From Parazoarcus communis (GTDB lineage Bacteria; Pseudomonadota; Gammaproteobacteria; Burkholderiales; Rhodocyclaceae): DNA of 64,000 nt. Of the stretch, positions 1-9,247 are shown one piece after another. The first letter of the stretch is position 1. Each line of letters begins with the position of its first letter. The notes under the pieces were generated by a model that ran no database searches, was not told where the DNA came from, and saw only the letters and a list, made by a program, of their open reading frames with translations. The stretch lies in NCBI RefSeq assembly GCF_003111645.1, contig NZ_CP022187.1:1860001-1924000 (forward strand), in the 5' to 3' direction. The position numbers were made by a program, and so were the translations under genes.

Positions 1-184
1 TGAAGTCCTGCGCCATCGAGCGCGCTTCCTTCTGCGCAGCGCTGACGTCTTTGAGCGCGCTATTCAGCACGTCGGCAAAATCGACGCCGCCCGCAGCCTC
101 ACCGCCCTCGACAGGTTTGTTCTGGGCAGTCTGAGACACCGAGCGCAGCTCGGACAACATCTGATCAATTCCGCGGGTATCCAT
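1..184 (-). CDS. fliE: Flagellar hook-basal body protein FliE (N-terminal part, cut by window edge)
   Basis: FliE is a small exported adapter that joins the MS ring to the rod and is the first substrate of the flagellar export gate. The visible 61 codons start MDTRGIDQMLSELRS and continue with an Ala-rich helix containing VDFADVLNSALKDVS, the conserved FliE segment (F..vL..al..V). The start is ATG at 184, preceded by a GGGGGAG-type ribosome site. The 3' half lies outside the window. A strong -24/-12 site lies just upstream, so transcription by sigma-54 is likely. It is oriented away from flrC/flrB but on the same strand. Confidence 0.85.
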   Translation of the reverse strand, partial: MDTRGIDQMLSELRSVSQTAQNKPVEGGEAAGGVDFADVLNSALKDVSAAQKEARSMAQDF

Positions 185-229
185 GATTACTCCCCCGGGT
201 TCGGGTTACCTTGGTTCTGAGCATAGCAG

Positions 230-245
230 AGCAATCCTCATGCCA
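230..245 (-). promoter_or_regulatory. Sigma-54 (-24/-12) promoter candidate for fliE
   Basis: Read on the minus strand the sequence is TGGCAT-GAGGA-TTGCT. This matches the TGGCAY-N5-TTGCW RpoN consensus at essentially all key positions. It lies about 46 bp upstream of the fliE ATG. The neighbouring sigma-54 activator FlrC supports its use. Confidence 0.75.
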
Positions 246-316
246 CCACCCGCGCGGTGTCGTTCCGGTCCCGGGTCAGCGCCGCGCGGAGCAGGCCACC
301 GGCAAATCGCATCCAC

Positions 317-1783
317 TCACACGTCGTGACCCTCATCCCTGTACTGCTGCAGCTTGTAGCGCAAGGTGCGCTCCGAGATGCCGAGTTTTTCCACCGTCTT
401 CTTGCGCGAACCACCCATTTCACGCAGCGTTCCAAGAATGTGCTCGCGCTCCAGATCCTTCATGTTTGCCGGCTTGGCGGCAGCCTCGGACGGTCCCGGG
501 GCGGCAGAAGCGGCAAAACTTGCCGCCTGATTGCCGCTTATTGCCGGTGACGACGCATAGCCGGCAACGAATCCCGGAGCAGTCGGGGCGGCAGGCGGGG
601 CCGAAACGGCCGGTGACACCGCCGGCGCAGCGGCCGTGGGGGCAGCCTCGCCCGTCCAGTGCGGCAGACACAGGCGGATGGTCTCAGCACTCACGGTGTC
701 GCCAGCGGTCAGAATCAGCGCCCGGTGCGCGGTGTTCTCGAGCTCGCGCACGTTACCCGGCCAGCCATAGCGCAGCAGCAGGCTTTCGGCTTCAGGCGAA
801 AACCGTGCCTGGCGCCCGGCGCGCTGGGCATGACGCTGCAGGAAGTGACGCGCCAGCGGCACGATGTCGCCCGGCCGTTCGCGCAGCGACGGAATCCCGA
901 GCGGGAACACGTTCAGGCGGTAGTACAAGTCCTCGCGGAAGCGCCCGGCGGCGATCTCCTTGAGCATGTCGCGGTTGCTGGTCGCGAGCACGCGGATATC
1001 GAGCGGAATCGGCTTCTTGCCGCCCACCCGCTCCACTTCGCGCTCCTGCAGCACGCGCAGCATCTTGGCCTGCAGGCCCAGCGGCATTTCCGAGATTTCG
1101 TCGAGCAGGATGGTACCGCCCTGCGCCTGCTCGAACTTGCCCGGCTGGGCGCTCTGCGCCCCGGTGAATGCGCCCTTCTCGTAGCCGAACAGCGTGGCTT
1201 CGAGCAGGTTCTCCGGGATCGCGGCGCAGTTGATGGCGACAAAGGCCGCGCGTGCGCGTGGCGAGTGGTGGTGGATATGGCGCGCAAAGACTTCCTTGCC
1301 GGTGCCGGACTCGCCGGTGAGCAGCACCGTGGCGTCGGTTTCGGCCACACGCGCGGCCAGCCCCAGCAGGTTGCGGGTGTGCGGGTCCTCGGCCACGGTG
1401 TCGTCGGCTTCGGGCTGCACCGCGGCGTAACGGCGCACGTTCTCGAGCAGCACCTCGGGCTCGAACGGCTTCATCAGAAAATCGCAGGCGCCGCCGCGCA
1501 TGGCTGCCACCGCCTTGTCCACGTCGCCATAGGCCGTCATCAACAGCACCGGCAGCTGCGGCAGGCGGTTGCGGATCTCGCCCAGCAGCTGCAGGCCGTC
1601 CATGGGCTGCATGCGCAGGTCTGACACCACCAGGTTGAAGGACTGACGCTCGAGTTCGGCGAGCGCGGACGGGCCGCCGTCGACGCCGGTCACGCCATGG
1701 CCCGCCATTTCAAGCGTGAAACACACTGCATCGCGCAGTGCGTCGTCGTCCTCGACAACAAGGATGTTCAGATGTTCGATCAT
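317..1783 (-). CDS. flrC: Sigma-54-dependent flagellar response regulator (FlrC/FleR type)
   Basis: 488-residue NtrC-family activator, probably switching on mid/late flagellar promoters. Visible parts are a receiver domain at residues 5-120 with phospho-acceptor Asp55 in VVSDLRM, then an AAA+ domain with Walker A GESGTGKE (157-164), the sigma-54 contact loop GAFTGA (204-209) and Walker B LLDEISEMP. An Ala/Pro-rich linker (about 375-440) follows, then a Fis-type HTH at the C terminus (SRKKTVEKLGISERTLRYKL). The start overlaps the flrB stop by 4 nt (ATGA), which indicates one transcript and translational coupling. Adjacency to fliE and fliF makes the flagellar assignment strong. The flrC name rather than fleR is by analogy. 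Confidence 0.88.
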   Translation of the reverse strand: MIEHLNILVVEDDDALRDAVCFTLEMAGHGVTGVDGGPSALAELERQSFNLVVSDLRMQPMDGLQLLGEIRNRLPQLPVLLMTAYGDVDKAVAAMRGGACDFLMKPFEPEVLLENVRRYAAVQPEADDTVAEDPHTRNLLGLAARVAETDATVLLTGESGTGKEVFARHIHHHSPRARAAFVAINCAAIPENLLEATLFGYEKGAFTGAQSAQPGKFEQAQGGTILLDEISEMPLGLQAKMLRVLQEREVERVGGKKPIPLDIRVLATSNRDMLKEIAAGRFREDLYYRLNVFPLGIPSLRERPGDIVPLARHFLQRHAQRAGRQARFSPEAESLLLRYGWPGNVRELENTAHRALILTAGDTVSAETIRLCLPHWTGEAAPTAAAPAVSPAVSAPPAAPTAPGFVAGYASSPAISGNQAASFAASAAPGPSEAAAKPANMKDLEREHILGTLREMGGSRKKTVEKLGISERTLRYKLQQYRDEGHDV

Positions 1784-2970
1784 GATGCGCGTGCTCCGTC
1801 CGCAGTCGCGCCATTCGTGGCGCCCAGGGGCAAGGTCAGGGTAAAGGTTGTGCCGGTGCCGGGCGTGGAGCTCAGCGCGATGTCGCCGCCATGCCCGCGT
1901 GCCACGCCGCGGGCAATCGCCAGGCCAAGGCCGGTGCCCTCGGCACGGGTGGTAAAGAAGGGGTCGAACAGGCGGGTCTGCACTTCAGGCGGGATACCGC
2001 GGCCGGTGTCGCTGACCACGAAACGCACCTCCCTGCCCTGCGCTCCGTCGTCGACGAACACCTCGCAACTCACCTTGCCGCCCGGCTCGGTTGCCTGGAT
2101 TGCGTTCTCCAGCAGATTCGTCAGCGCGCCACCCACGGCCTTGCGGTCGCCATGCACGGTCAGTGCACCGCATTCACAGGCGCTGGAGAACTCGATCTGC
2201 CGCGCCCGCGCCAAGGGTTCGAGAGTGTGGGCGAGCTCGGCCGCGAGATCGCAGACGCCGAAATCCTGGCGCCCGAGGCTGTCACCGCGCGCAAACAGCA
2301 GCATGTCGCGGATCAGGCGCTCCAGGTAACGCATGCGCTCGATGGCGCGCTCCGCCACCTTGGCCCGCTCCACCGGCCCGAGCTCGGGCTGGCGCAGGTT
2401 GCCGGTGTATAGCAGCGCGGCCGCGAGCGGCGTGCGCAACTGGTGGGCAAGCCCGGCCACCATCTCGCCCATCGCCGCCAGGCGTTCATTGCGCTCGGCG
2501 GCGAGGCGCATGCGGTGGGTTTCGGTGACATCGTGCAGCAGCAGGATGCGCTCCTCGCCGGACTCGAGCGCGGTTTCCGACATGGCCAGGCGCCGCGCGC
2601 CCTCTGGGCGCTCGATGGTGAGCTCGCCCGGCGTCTCGGTGGTCTGCAACGCGCCGGAGACCTCATCCCAGACCTTGCCGACGAGATTGGTTCCGAACTG
2701 AACCTCCGCCGCACGGTTGACCTGAACCACTTCGCCCGCACGGTTCACCACCACCACCCCCGCGGGCAACGCGCCCATCAGCACCGTCAGGCGCTCGGTC
2801 AGCTGCACCACCTGCCCCTGCAGGGCGTTGTAGGCGGTCGACAGTTCTTCCGACGCGCGACTGAAGAGCGCAAAGGCCTCGGCCAGCTGGGCAGCATCCA
2901 GCGGCGGGGCGGCTTCCCCTGGCGGTTGGGCGTTATCGGCGGTCGTCGGCATCATCGGCGAATGCTCCAT
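1780..2970 (-). CDS. flrB: Flagellar sensor histidine kinase (FlrB/FleS type)
   Basis: 396-residue soluble kinase with no membrane segment, the usual form for FlrB/FleS, partner of the downstream FlrC. A PAS-like segment (VLMGALPAGVVVVNRAGEVVQVNRAA) is followed by the HisKA H-box (MVAGLAHQLRTPLAAAL) and a HATPase with N box LLENAIQA, G1 VSDTGRGIP and G2 GTGLGLAIA. The ATG at 2970 (MEHSP) is chosen because the longer frame begins only at a TTG; a second ATG pair at 2955/2952, preceded by GGAG, is a serious alternative. The start region faces the fliF promoter on the opposite strand. Confidence 0.85.
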   Translation of the reverse strand: MEHSPMMPTTADNAQPPGEAAPPLDAAQLAEAFALFSRASEELSTAYNALQGQVVQLTERLTVLMGALPAGVVVVNRAGEVVQVNRAAEVQFGTNLVGKVWDEVSGALQTTETPGELTIERPEGARRLAMSETALESGEERILLLHDVTETHRMRLAAERNERLAAMGEMVAGLAHQLRTPLAAALLYTGNLRQPELGPVERAKVAERAIERMRYLERLIRDMLLFARGDSLGRQDFGVCDLAAELAHTLEPLARARQIEFSSACECGALTVHGDRKAVGGALTNLLENAIQATEPGGKVSCEVFVDDGAQGREVRFVVSDTGRGIPPEVQTRLFDPFFTTRAEGTGLGLAIARGVARGHGGDIALSSTPGTGTTFTLTLPLGATNGATADGARAS

Positions 2971-2979
2971 TTTCACGAC

Positions 2980-2995
2980 TGGCACTCTAAGTGCT
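2980..2995 (+). promoter_or_regulatory. Sigma-54 promoter candidate for fliFGHI
   Basis: TGGCAC-TCTAA-GTGCT matches the RpoN consensus with one mismatch in the -12 element (GTGCT for TTGCW). It lies 120 bp upstream of the fliF start and points into it. A second RpoN-like site precedes fliE nearby, and both flank the flrBC regulator pair. Confidence 0.65.
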
Positions 2996-3114
2996 GACAA
3001 GCGTATGGTAACCGGCAAACAGGCGGCAAAAAATGCCGCTTATTCATCGAAGAGGCTTGCCCGCGCGGGCAGACAATGCTGCCATCCATAAAGGGCAGCA
3101 TCGGGAATTCCAAA

Positions 3115-4794
3115 ATGGCTACAGCAGATACGATTGCCGCGACGCCTGCCAGCGCCATGAACGCGCGCTTGCAGCAGATCCTGCAGAACATCAACGCCCT
3201 GTCGCAGCAGCAGAAGCTGGCGGCAGCCGTGGCGCTCGGACTCGCCATCGCGCTGGTCGTCGGCGTGCTGATGTGGAACCGCGGCCCGGACTACGGCGTC
3301 CTGTTCTCCAACCTGGAAGAGCGCGACGGCGGCCAGATCATCGCCGCCCTGCAGCAGCAGAACGTGCCTTATCGGATGTCGAGCGATGGCCGCTCCATCC
3401 TGGTTTCGCAAGATCAGGTGCACGACGTGCGTCTGCGCCTTGCCGCCGAAGGTCTGCCCAAGGGCGGCATGGTGGGCTTCGAGCTGATGGATACGCAGAA
3501 GCTCGGCGTGTCGCAGTTCAATGAACAGGTCAATTACCAGCGCGCGCTCGAAGGTGAGCTCTCGCGCACGGTGCAGTCGATTGCCTCGGTCATGAGCGCA
3601 CGGGTGCACCTGGCCATGCCCAAGCAGACCGCCTTCCTGCGTGACGACCAGAAGCCCACGGCCTCGGTAATGGTGAAACTGCGCGCCGGGCGCGTGCTCG
3701 ACGCTACCCAGATCGCCGGCATCGTGCACCTGGTGTCGTCCAGCGTGCCGCGTATGAGCGAATCCGGCGTGAGCATCGTCAACCAGAACGGCGAGCTGCT
3801 CACCATGAAGTCCGACCCCCTGCGTCAGGCCGGACTCGACCCGACGCAACTGGAGTATGTGCGCGAAGTCGAAGCCAGCTTCATCCGCCGCATCGAGACC
3901 ATCGTCGAACCGCTCGTGGGCAAGGGCAACTTCCGCGCTCAGGTCACCGCCGACGTCGATTTCAACCAGGTCGAGCAGACCGCGGAAACCTACAAGCCCA
4001 ACCCTTCGCCCGACCAGGCCATCCGCAGCCAGCAGACCAGCGAGCAGCTCTCCCGCGACGCCGGTGCGCAGGGCGTGCCCGGCGCGCTCACCAACCAGCC
4101 CCCCGCCCCGGCCACCGCGCCAATCACTACCCCTGCCGTCGCCGGACAGACCAACGCCAACGGCACGCAGCTCGGCACCAGCAACCGCAGCGCCGTGCTC
4201 AACTACGAACTCGACCGCACGGTGCAGCACGTCAAGCAGTCGCTCGGCCAGATCAAGCGCCTGTCGGTCGCGGTGGTGGTGAACCATCGCAACACCACGC
4301 TGCCCAACGGTGACCCGCAGGTTGTTCCGCCCACCGACGAGGAGATCGCCCGCATCACCAACCTCGTCCGCGAAGCGATGGGCTACAACGAGGGACGCGG
4401 CGATACGCTCAACGTTGCGAGCAGCCCGTTCGCGATCACCGACACCGCCGAGCCCGAACTGCCGCTGTGGAAAGACCCCGAGATGCTCGATCTCGGCAAG
4501 GAAGGCCTGAAGTACCTGGTCGTGATCGCCGCCATCCTCTTTGCCTACTTCGCCGTCGTGCGCCCGCTGATGCGCACCGTCGCGCCGAAGAAGAGTGAGG
4601 AGGAGGAAGAGGCCGAAGGCATCGAGGGCGAGGAAGGCGAAGAGGATGCCACGGTCAGCCTTTCCGGCGCGGCCACCGGCGACAGCTACGAAGCCCGCCT
4701 TGCTCGTGCGCGCGAAATGGCGCGCTCCGATCCGAAGATGGTGGCCAACCTCATCAAGGAATGGATGGGCGTCAATGAGGAGGGTCGCAAGTGA
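3115..4794 (+). CDS. fliF: Flagellar MS-ring protein FliF
   Basis: 559-residue inner-membrane protein that forms the MS ring, the base on which rotor and export gate assemble. One membrane helix lies near the N terminus (VALGLAIALVVGVLMW) and one near the C terminus (YLVVIAAILFAYFAVV), with a long periplasmic YscJ/FliF region between them. An Ala/Pro/Thr-rich stretch sits around residues 320-350. The acidic cytoplasmic tail ends VANLIKEWMGVNEEGRK, the part that binds FliG. ATG 3115 is preferred over the in-frame 3076 start because it puts the first helix at the usual distance. The stop overlaps the fliG GTG start by 4 nt. Confidence 0.95.
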   Translation: MATADTIAATPASAMNARLQQILQNINALSQQQKLAAAVALGLAIALVVGVLMWNRGPDYGVLFSNLEERDGGQIIAALQQQNVPYRMSSDGRSILVSQDQVHDVRLRLAAEGLPKGGMVGFELMDTQKLGVSQFNEQVNYQRALEGELSRTVQSIASVMSARVHLAMPKQTAFLRDDQKPTASVMVKLRAGRVLDATQIAGIVHLVSSSVPRMSESGVSIVNQNGELLTMKSDPLRQAGLDPTQLEYVREVEASFIRRIETIVEPLVGKGNFRAQVTADVDFNQVEQTAETYKPNPSPDQAIRSQQTSEQLSRDAGAQGVPGALTNQPPAPATAPITTPAVAGQTNANGTQLGTSNRSAVLNYELDRTVQHVKQSLGQIKRLSVAVVVNHRNTTLPNGDPQVVPPTDEEIARITNLVREAMGYNEGRGDTLNVASSPFAITDTAEPELPLWKDPEMLDLGKEGLKYLVVIAAILFAYFAVVRPLMRTVAPKKSEEEEEAEGIEGEEGEEDATVSLSGAATGDSYEARLARAREMARSDPKMVANLIKEWMGVNEEGRK

Positions 4795-5792
4795 CCACAC
4801 CCGAAGAAGGAACCGAAAAAGCTGCCCTGCTGCTGCTCACCCTGGGCCCGAACGAGGCCTCCGAGGTCCTCAAGCATCTGGGCCCGCGCGAAGTGCAGAA
4901 GCTGGGCATGAAGATGGCCACCATGCCCGCGCAGGAGCGCAGCAAGGTCGCCCCCATCCTGGAAGAGCTCGACACCCACTTCGGCAAGGGCTCGCCAATC
5001 CACGGCGACGAAGCGCAGATCCGCGAGATGCTGACCAAGGCGCTCGGCGACGAACGCGCGGCCCACATCATCTCGCGCGTGCTGCAGGGCTCGGACACCG
5101 CCGGCATCGAGAGCCTGAAGTGGATGGACGCGGCCACGGCTGCCGACCTGATCAAGAACGAGCACCCGCAGATCATCGCCACCATCCTGGTCCACCTCGA
5201 GTTCGACCAGGCCGGCGAGATCGTCAAGCATTTCAACGACCGCCTGCGTAACGACGTGATGCTGCGCATCGCCACCCTCGACGGCGTCCAGCCGACCGCG
5301 CTCAAGGAGCTCAACGAGGCCCTCAGCCGCATGCTGGCCGGCGCCTCGACGTCAAAGAAAGCGGCGATGGGCGGGATTCGCCACGCGGCGGAGATCCTCA
5401 ACTTCGTCGGCTCCGGTGCCGAGACTGCGGTCATCGACAACGTGCGCGACTACGACCCGGACCTCGCGCAGAAGATTCTCGACGAGATGTTCGTGTTCGA
5501 GAACCTGCTCGACATCGACGACCGCGGCATCCAGACCGTCCTGCGCGAAGTGCAGTCCGACTCCCTCATCATCGCGCTCAAGGGCGCGGCGCCCGAACTG
5601 CGCGAGAAGATCTTCAAGAACATGTCGAGCCGCGCGGCCGACATGATGCGCGAAGACCTCGAAGCCAAGGGACCGGTGCGCCTGTCCGAGGTCGAGGCCG
5701 AGCAGAAGGAGATCCTCAAGATCGTCCGTCGCCTGGCAGAGGAAGGCCAGGTCATGATGGCGAGCAAGGGCGGCGACGATGGTTTCGTTTAA
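4791..5792 (+). CDS. fliG: Flagellar motor switch protein FliG
   Basis: 333 residues, normal FliG length. It forms the torque ring of the C-ring between FliF and FliM. N-terminal sequence EKAALLLLTLGPNEASEVLKHL is typical of the FliF-binding domain. The EHPQIIATILVHLE segment of the middle domain and the C-terminal charged torque helix region (DLLDIDDRGIQTVLREV, LREKIFKNMSSRAADMMREDLE) are all present. GTG start at 4791 within the fliF stop (GTGA) implies translational coupling. Confidence 0.96.
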   Translation: MTTPEEGTEKAALLLLTLGPNEASEVLKHLGPREVQKLGMKMATMPAQERSKVAPILEELDTHFGKGSPIHGDEAQIREMLTKALGDERAAHIISRVLQGSDTAGIESLKWMDAATAADLIKNEHPQIIATILVHLEFDQAGEIVKHFNDRLRNDVMLRIATLDGVQPTALKELNEALSRMLAGASTSKKAAMGGIRHAAEILNFVGSGAETAVIDNVRDYDPDLAQKILDEMFVFENLLDIDDRGIQTVLREVQSDSLIIALKGAAPELREKIFKNMSSRAADMMREDLEAKGPVRLSEVEAEQKEILKIVRRLAEEGQVMMASKGGDDGFV

Positions 5793-5816
5793 CGCGGCGA
5801 CCGCGAGCACACGGCC

Positions 5817-6569
5817 ATGAGCATTTCGCGCCATCAGGCGGTAGGTGCCTACCGCCGCTGGGAGCCGACCGCATTCGATGCGGACGCCAAGGCCGCTGCC
5901 GATCCGGCCGCGCCGGAGAAGCCGCAGGCGGAACCGGAACCGGTCGCAGCGCCGGAGCCAGAACCCGCGCTCGAACCCGGTCTGCCCGAAGGCTTCCAGC
6001 TCCCCACCGCCGACGACATCGAGCGCATGCATGAAGAGGCGCGCAACTCCGGACACACTGAAGGCTTCGCCGAGGGCCGCGCCGCCGGCCAAAAGGACGG
6101 CTATGACGCGGGCTACGCCGAAGGCAAGGCGCAGGCCGAAGCCGAAGCCGAACGCCTGGCCGCGCTCGCCGACGAACTCGACACCGCCATGGCGAAAATC
6201 GACGAGGAAGTCGCAGACGAACTGCTCGCACTCGCCATCGAGATTGCACGCCAGGTGCTCCAGCACACCCTCGCAGCCCAGCCCGAGAGCGTCATCGAAA
6301 CCATTCGCGCCGCGCTCCAGCAACTGCCCCAGTCCCACGCCCAGATCCGCCTGAATCCGGAAGACCTCGCCCTCGCCCGCGAACACCTCGGCGAACAGCT
6401 CAGTCATGGCGGCCACCGCCTTGTCGAAGATGACAGCATTGCCCGCGGCGGCTGCCGGGTCGAAGCATCGGGCGCACAGATCGACGCCTCCATGGACACC
6501 CGCTGGCGTCGCGTGCTCGAGAGCCTGGGCAAGGACGAGGCCGAATGGACGCCGCCGGAGGCGGAATGA
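5817..6569 (+). CDS. fliH: Flagellar assembly protein FliH
   Basis: 250-residue cytosolic stator of the flagellar export ATPase; a FliH dimer holds FliI. The N-terminal third is low-complexity and rich in Pro, Ala and Glu. It is followed by the diagnostic GxxxG run ([26 protein letters not shown]) split here over residues about 80-105, then a long helix and the conserved C-terminal domain ([29 protein letters not shown]). It lies 24 bp after fliG and overlaps fliI by 4 nt. Confidence 0.92.
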   Translation: MSISRHQAVGAYRRWEPTAFDADAKAAADPAAPEKPQAEPEPVAAPEPEPALEPGLPEGFQLPTADDIERMHEEARNSGHTEGFAEGRAAGQKDGYDAGYAEGKAQAEAEAERLAALADELDTAMAKIDEEVADELLALAIEIARQVLQHTLAAQPESVIETIRAALQQLPQSHAQIRLNPEDLALAREHLGEQLSHGGHRLVEDDSIARGGCRVEASGAQIDASMDTRWRRVLESLGKDEAEWTPPEAE

Positions 6570-7966
6570 AGCGCCACGGCGAAACCTGGCGCATCTTCCT
6601 GCAGGACGGCCAGCAGCTGGTCGAGGGCGTCACCCCCTTCCAGAGCGCAGGCCGCCTGACCCGCATCAACGGTCTGGTGATGGAGGCCGCCGGGCTGCGG
6701 CTGCCGCTCGGCTCGGGCTGCAAGGTGATGGTGCCCGGCGGCGGCTATGTCGAAGCCGAAGTCGTCGGCTTCAACGGCGACCGCCTGTTCATGATGCCGA
6801 CCGACGACGTGTTCGGCCTCGCCCCCGGCGCCCAGGTCCTGCCGATGGAAACCAGCCAGCCGCGACTGCTCGCCGGCAAGCCGCTCGGCCCGCGCCGCCG
6901 TGCCTCCGACCGTGCCAAGCACCTGCCCGTGGGCGACGCCCTGCTCGGGCGTGTAGTCGATGGCGCGGGACGTCCGCTCGACGCGCTCGGCCCCCTGCAC
7001 ACGGCAGAGACCCGTTCGCTCCAGGGGCGCCCGATCAACCCGCTCAACCGTGCGCCGATTCGCGCCCCGCTCGACGTCGGCATTCGCTGCATCAACAGCC
7101 TGCTCACCATCGGCCGCGGCCAGCGTCTGGGCCTGTTCGCCGGCTCCGGCGTCGGCAAGTCGGTGCTGATCGGCATGATGGCGCGCTACACCGAAGCCGA
7201 CGTGATCGTGGTCGGCCTTATCGGCGAACGCGGTCGCGAGGTGAAGGAGTTCATCGAACACAGCCTCGGGGCGGTTGGTCTCGAACGCTCGGTGGTGGTC
7301 GCGGCCCCCGCCGATACCAGCCCCCTGATGCGCCTGCAGGGCGCGGCCTACGCCACCACCATCGCGGAGTATTTTCGCGACCAGGGCAAGCAGGTGCTGC
7401 TGGTCATGGACTCGCTCACCCGTTACGCCATGGCCCAGCGCGAGATTGCGCTGGCCATTGGCGAGCCTCCGGTCACCCGCGGCTACCCGCCATCCGTCTT
7501 CGCCCGCCTGCCGGCCTTGGTCGAACGCGCGGGTAACGGCCCCGACGGCGGCGGTTCGATCACGGCCTTCTACACCGTGCTGGCCGAAGGCGACGACCAG
7601 CAGGACCCGATCGCCGACTCGGCACGCGCGATTCTGGACGGCCACATCGTGCTCACGCGCGCACTCGCCGATCAGGGCCACTACCCTGCGATCGACGTCG
7701 AGCAATCCATTTCGCGCGCCATGCACGGCATCGTTGGCGACGACCACTTCGAGAAAGTGCGTCGTTTCAAGCAGCTGTTCTCGCGCTACCAGCGCTCCCG
7801 CGACCTGATTGCCGTCGGCGCCTACCAGGCCGGGGGCGATCCGATGCTAGATCTCGCGGTCAAGGCCTACCCCAGCCTCGAAGCCTTCCTGCAACAGCGC
7901 ATCGACGAGCGCGAGGACTATATCGGCGCTGTCAATAAGCTCAATCAGCTTTTCTCTGGAAACTGA
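6566..7966 (+). CDS. fliI: Flagellum-specific ATPase FliI
   Basis: 466-residue ATPase of the type III flagellar export apparatus, homologous to F1-beta. Walker A GSGVGKS, the [14 protein letters not shown] motif, Walker [14 protein letters not shown] and the [12 protein letters not shown] segment are all present. The ATG at 6566, preceded by GGAGG and overlapping the fliH stop as ATGA, is chosen over the in-frame ATG at 6545. The usual next gene fliJ is absent: no ORF follows before the BMP gene. Confidence 0.95.
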   Translation: MKRHGETWRIFLQDGQQLVEGVTPFQSAGRLTRINGLVMEAAGLRLPLGSGCKVMVPGGGYVEAEVVGFNGDRLFMMPTDDVFGLAPGAQVLPMETSQPRLLAGKPLGPRRRASDRAKHLPVGDALLGRVVDGAGRPLDALGPLHTAETRSLQGRPINPLNRAPIRAPLDVGIRCINSLLTIGRGQRLGLFAGSGVGKSVLIGMMARYTEADVIVVGLIGERGREVKEFIEHSLGAVGLERSVVVAAPADTSPLMRLQGAAYATTIAEYFRDQGKQVLLVMDSLTRYAMAQREIALAIGEPPVTRGYPPSVFARLPALVERAGNGPDGGGSITAFYTVLAEGDDQQDPIADSARAILDGHIVLTRALADQGHYPAIDVEQSISRAMHGIVGDDHFEKVRRFKQLFSRYQRSRDLIAVGAYQAGGDPMLDLAVKAYPSLEAFLQQRIDEREDYIGAVNKLNQLFSGN

Positions 7967-8029
7967 GCACGCAGCACGCGCTATGATTCAGGCCAGTACT
8001 GTCTGCCAATGACCGCAAGGAGAACCTGC

Positions 8030-9118
8030 ATGACCCAACGCCGCCACTTCATGCTTTCAGCCGCTGCACTCGCCGTTGCCGCTACCCTGCCTCTCGGCGC
8101 ACTTGCAGAGGAGCCCACCAAGATCGGCTTCGTCTACGTCAGTCCGATCGGCGATGCGGGCTGGACCTTCCAGCACGACGAAGGCCGCAAGGAAATGGAA
8201 AAGGCCCTGGGCGCCAAGGTGCAAACCAAGTACGTTGAGAACGTCGCCGAAGGCGCCGACGCCGAACGCGTGATCCGTGAGTTTGCCGCCAGTGGCAACA
8301 AGGTGGTGTTCGCCACCAGCTTCGGCTACATGAACTACGTCGAGCGCGTGGCCAAGCAGTTCCCCAATGTGGCGTTCATGCACGCCACCGGCTACAAGAT
8401 GGGCAAGAACTTCGGCAACTACAACGCCCGCTTCTACGAAGGCCGCTACGTGACCGGCGTCATCGCCGGCAAGATGAGCAAGACCAATGTGCTCGGCTAC
8501 GTCGCCGCCTTCCCCATCCCCGAGGTCCTGCAAGGCATCAACGCCTTCACCCTTGGCGCGAAGAGCGTCAACCCCAAGGCTGAGGTGCGGGTGATCTGGA
8601 CCAACGCATGGTATGACCCGGGCAAGGAGCGCGAAGCCGCCATGACCCTGATCAGCCAGGGCGCGGACATGCTGACCCACCACACCGACTCCACCGCCGT
8701 CGTGCAGTCTGCCGAAGAGAAAGGCATCTACGCCTTCGGCTACCACTCCGACATGTCTAAGTACGGCGCCAGGGCACACCTCACCGCCACCACGCACCAC
8801 TGGGGTGAGTTCTACACCCGCACGGCCAAGGCTGTCGCTGACGGCACGTGGAAGCCCGAGAGCATCTGGGGCGGCTACAAGGAAGGCATGGTCAGCCTCG
8901 CACCGCTCAACCCGGCCATTCCCGCCGACGTGAAGACCCTGGTCACCGGCATCGAAGGCAAGCTCAAGGCCGGCAGCTTCCACCCCTTCACCGGACCGAT
9001 CGTCGATCAGGCCGGCAAGGAGCGCCTCGCCAAGGGCGCGGTCATGGACGACGTCGCCCTGGGCAAGATGGACTTCTTCGTCGAAGGCGTGGCTTCGCGC
9101 CTGCCGAACGCGAAGTAA
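8030..9118 (+). CDS. BMP-family ABC transporter substrate-binding protein
   Basis: 362-residue periplasmic binding protein of the Bmp/PnrA-like (purine nucleoside receptor) family. A signal peptide with an RR-x-F pattern (QRRHFMLSAAALAVAATL, cleavage near ALA-EE) could be Sec or Tat. The mature part begins KIGFVYVSPIGDAGWTFQHDEG, the family hallmark, and contains KVVFATSFGYM and ADMLTHHTDSTAVVQSAEEKG. ATG 8030 has AAGGAG 7 nt upstream, which rejects the in-frame 8009 start. No lipobox and no ABC ATPase or permease genes are adjacent. The following guanine deaminase suggests a purine or nucleoside ligand (inference). Confidence 0.85.
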   Translation: MTQRRHFMLSAAALAVAATLPLGALAEEPTKIGFVYVSPIGDAGWTFQHDEGRKEMEKALGAKVQTKYVENVAEGADAERVIREFAASGNKVVFATSFGYMNYVERVAKQFPNVAFMHATGYKMGKNFGNYNARFYEGRYVTGVIAGKMSKTNVLGYVAAFPIPEVLQGINAFTLGAKSVNPKAEVRVIWTNAWYDPGKEREAAMTLISQGADMLTHHTDSTAVVQSAEEKGIYAFGYHSDMSKYGARAHLTATTHHWGEFYTRTAKAVADGTWKPESIWGGYKEGMVSLAPLNPAIPADVKTLVTGIEGKLKAGSFHPFTGPIVDQAGKERLAKGAVMDDVALGKMDFFVEGVASRLPNAK

Positions 9119-9127
9119 GTCTTCCCT

Positions 9128-9190
9128 CCGCTTACAGGTGCCCGCTGCGCCTGTAAGCGGTTGGTACGGGCCTGCGCACGTGCAGGCCCG
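9128..9190 (+). other. Two strong hairpins between the BMP gene and guaD
   Basis: First stem CCGCTTACAGG (9128-9138) with CCTGTAAGCGG (9150-9160), 11 bp perfect. Second stem CGGGCCTGC (9167-9175) with GCAGGCCCG (9182-9190), 9 bp perfect. Neither has a T-tract, so these are not classical terminators. They may stabilise the abundant binding-protein message or attenuate read-through to guaD. Confidence 0.6.
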
Positions 9191-9247
9191 CTGTGCCCCG
9201 ACTGCGCATCCGCAGGTCCGCGTTCACGCTTTCATTTCCCGCGAAAA

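Noticed and set aside
3040-4800. 586-codon minus-strand frame opposite fliF
   Set aside because: Composition is that of an antisense shadow in high-GC DNA (runs of His, Gly, Val, Arg), with no domain; fliF on the other strand is certain.
9161-9247. Longer N terminus for guanine deaminase
   Set aside because: The extension crosses the second hairpin, has no ribosome site and exceeds the family length.
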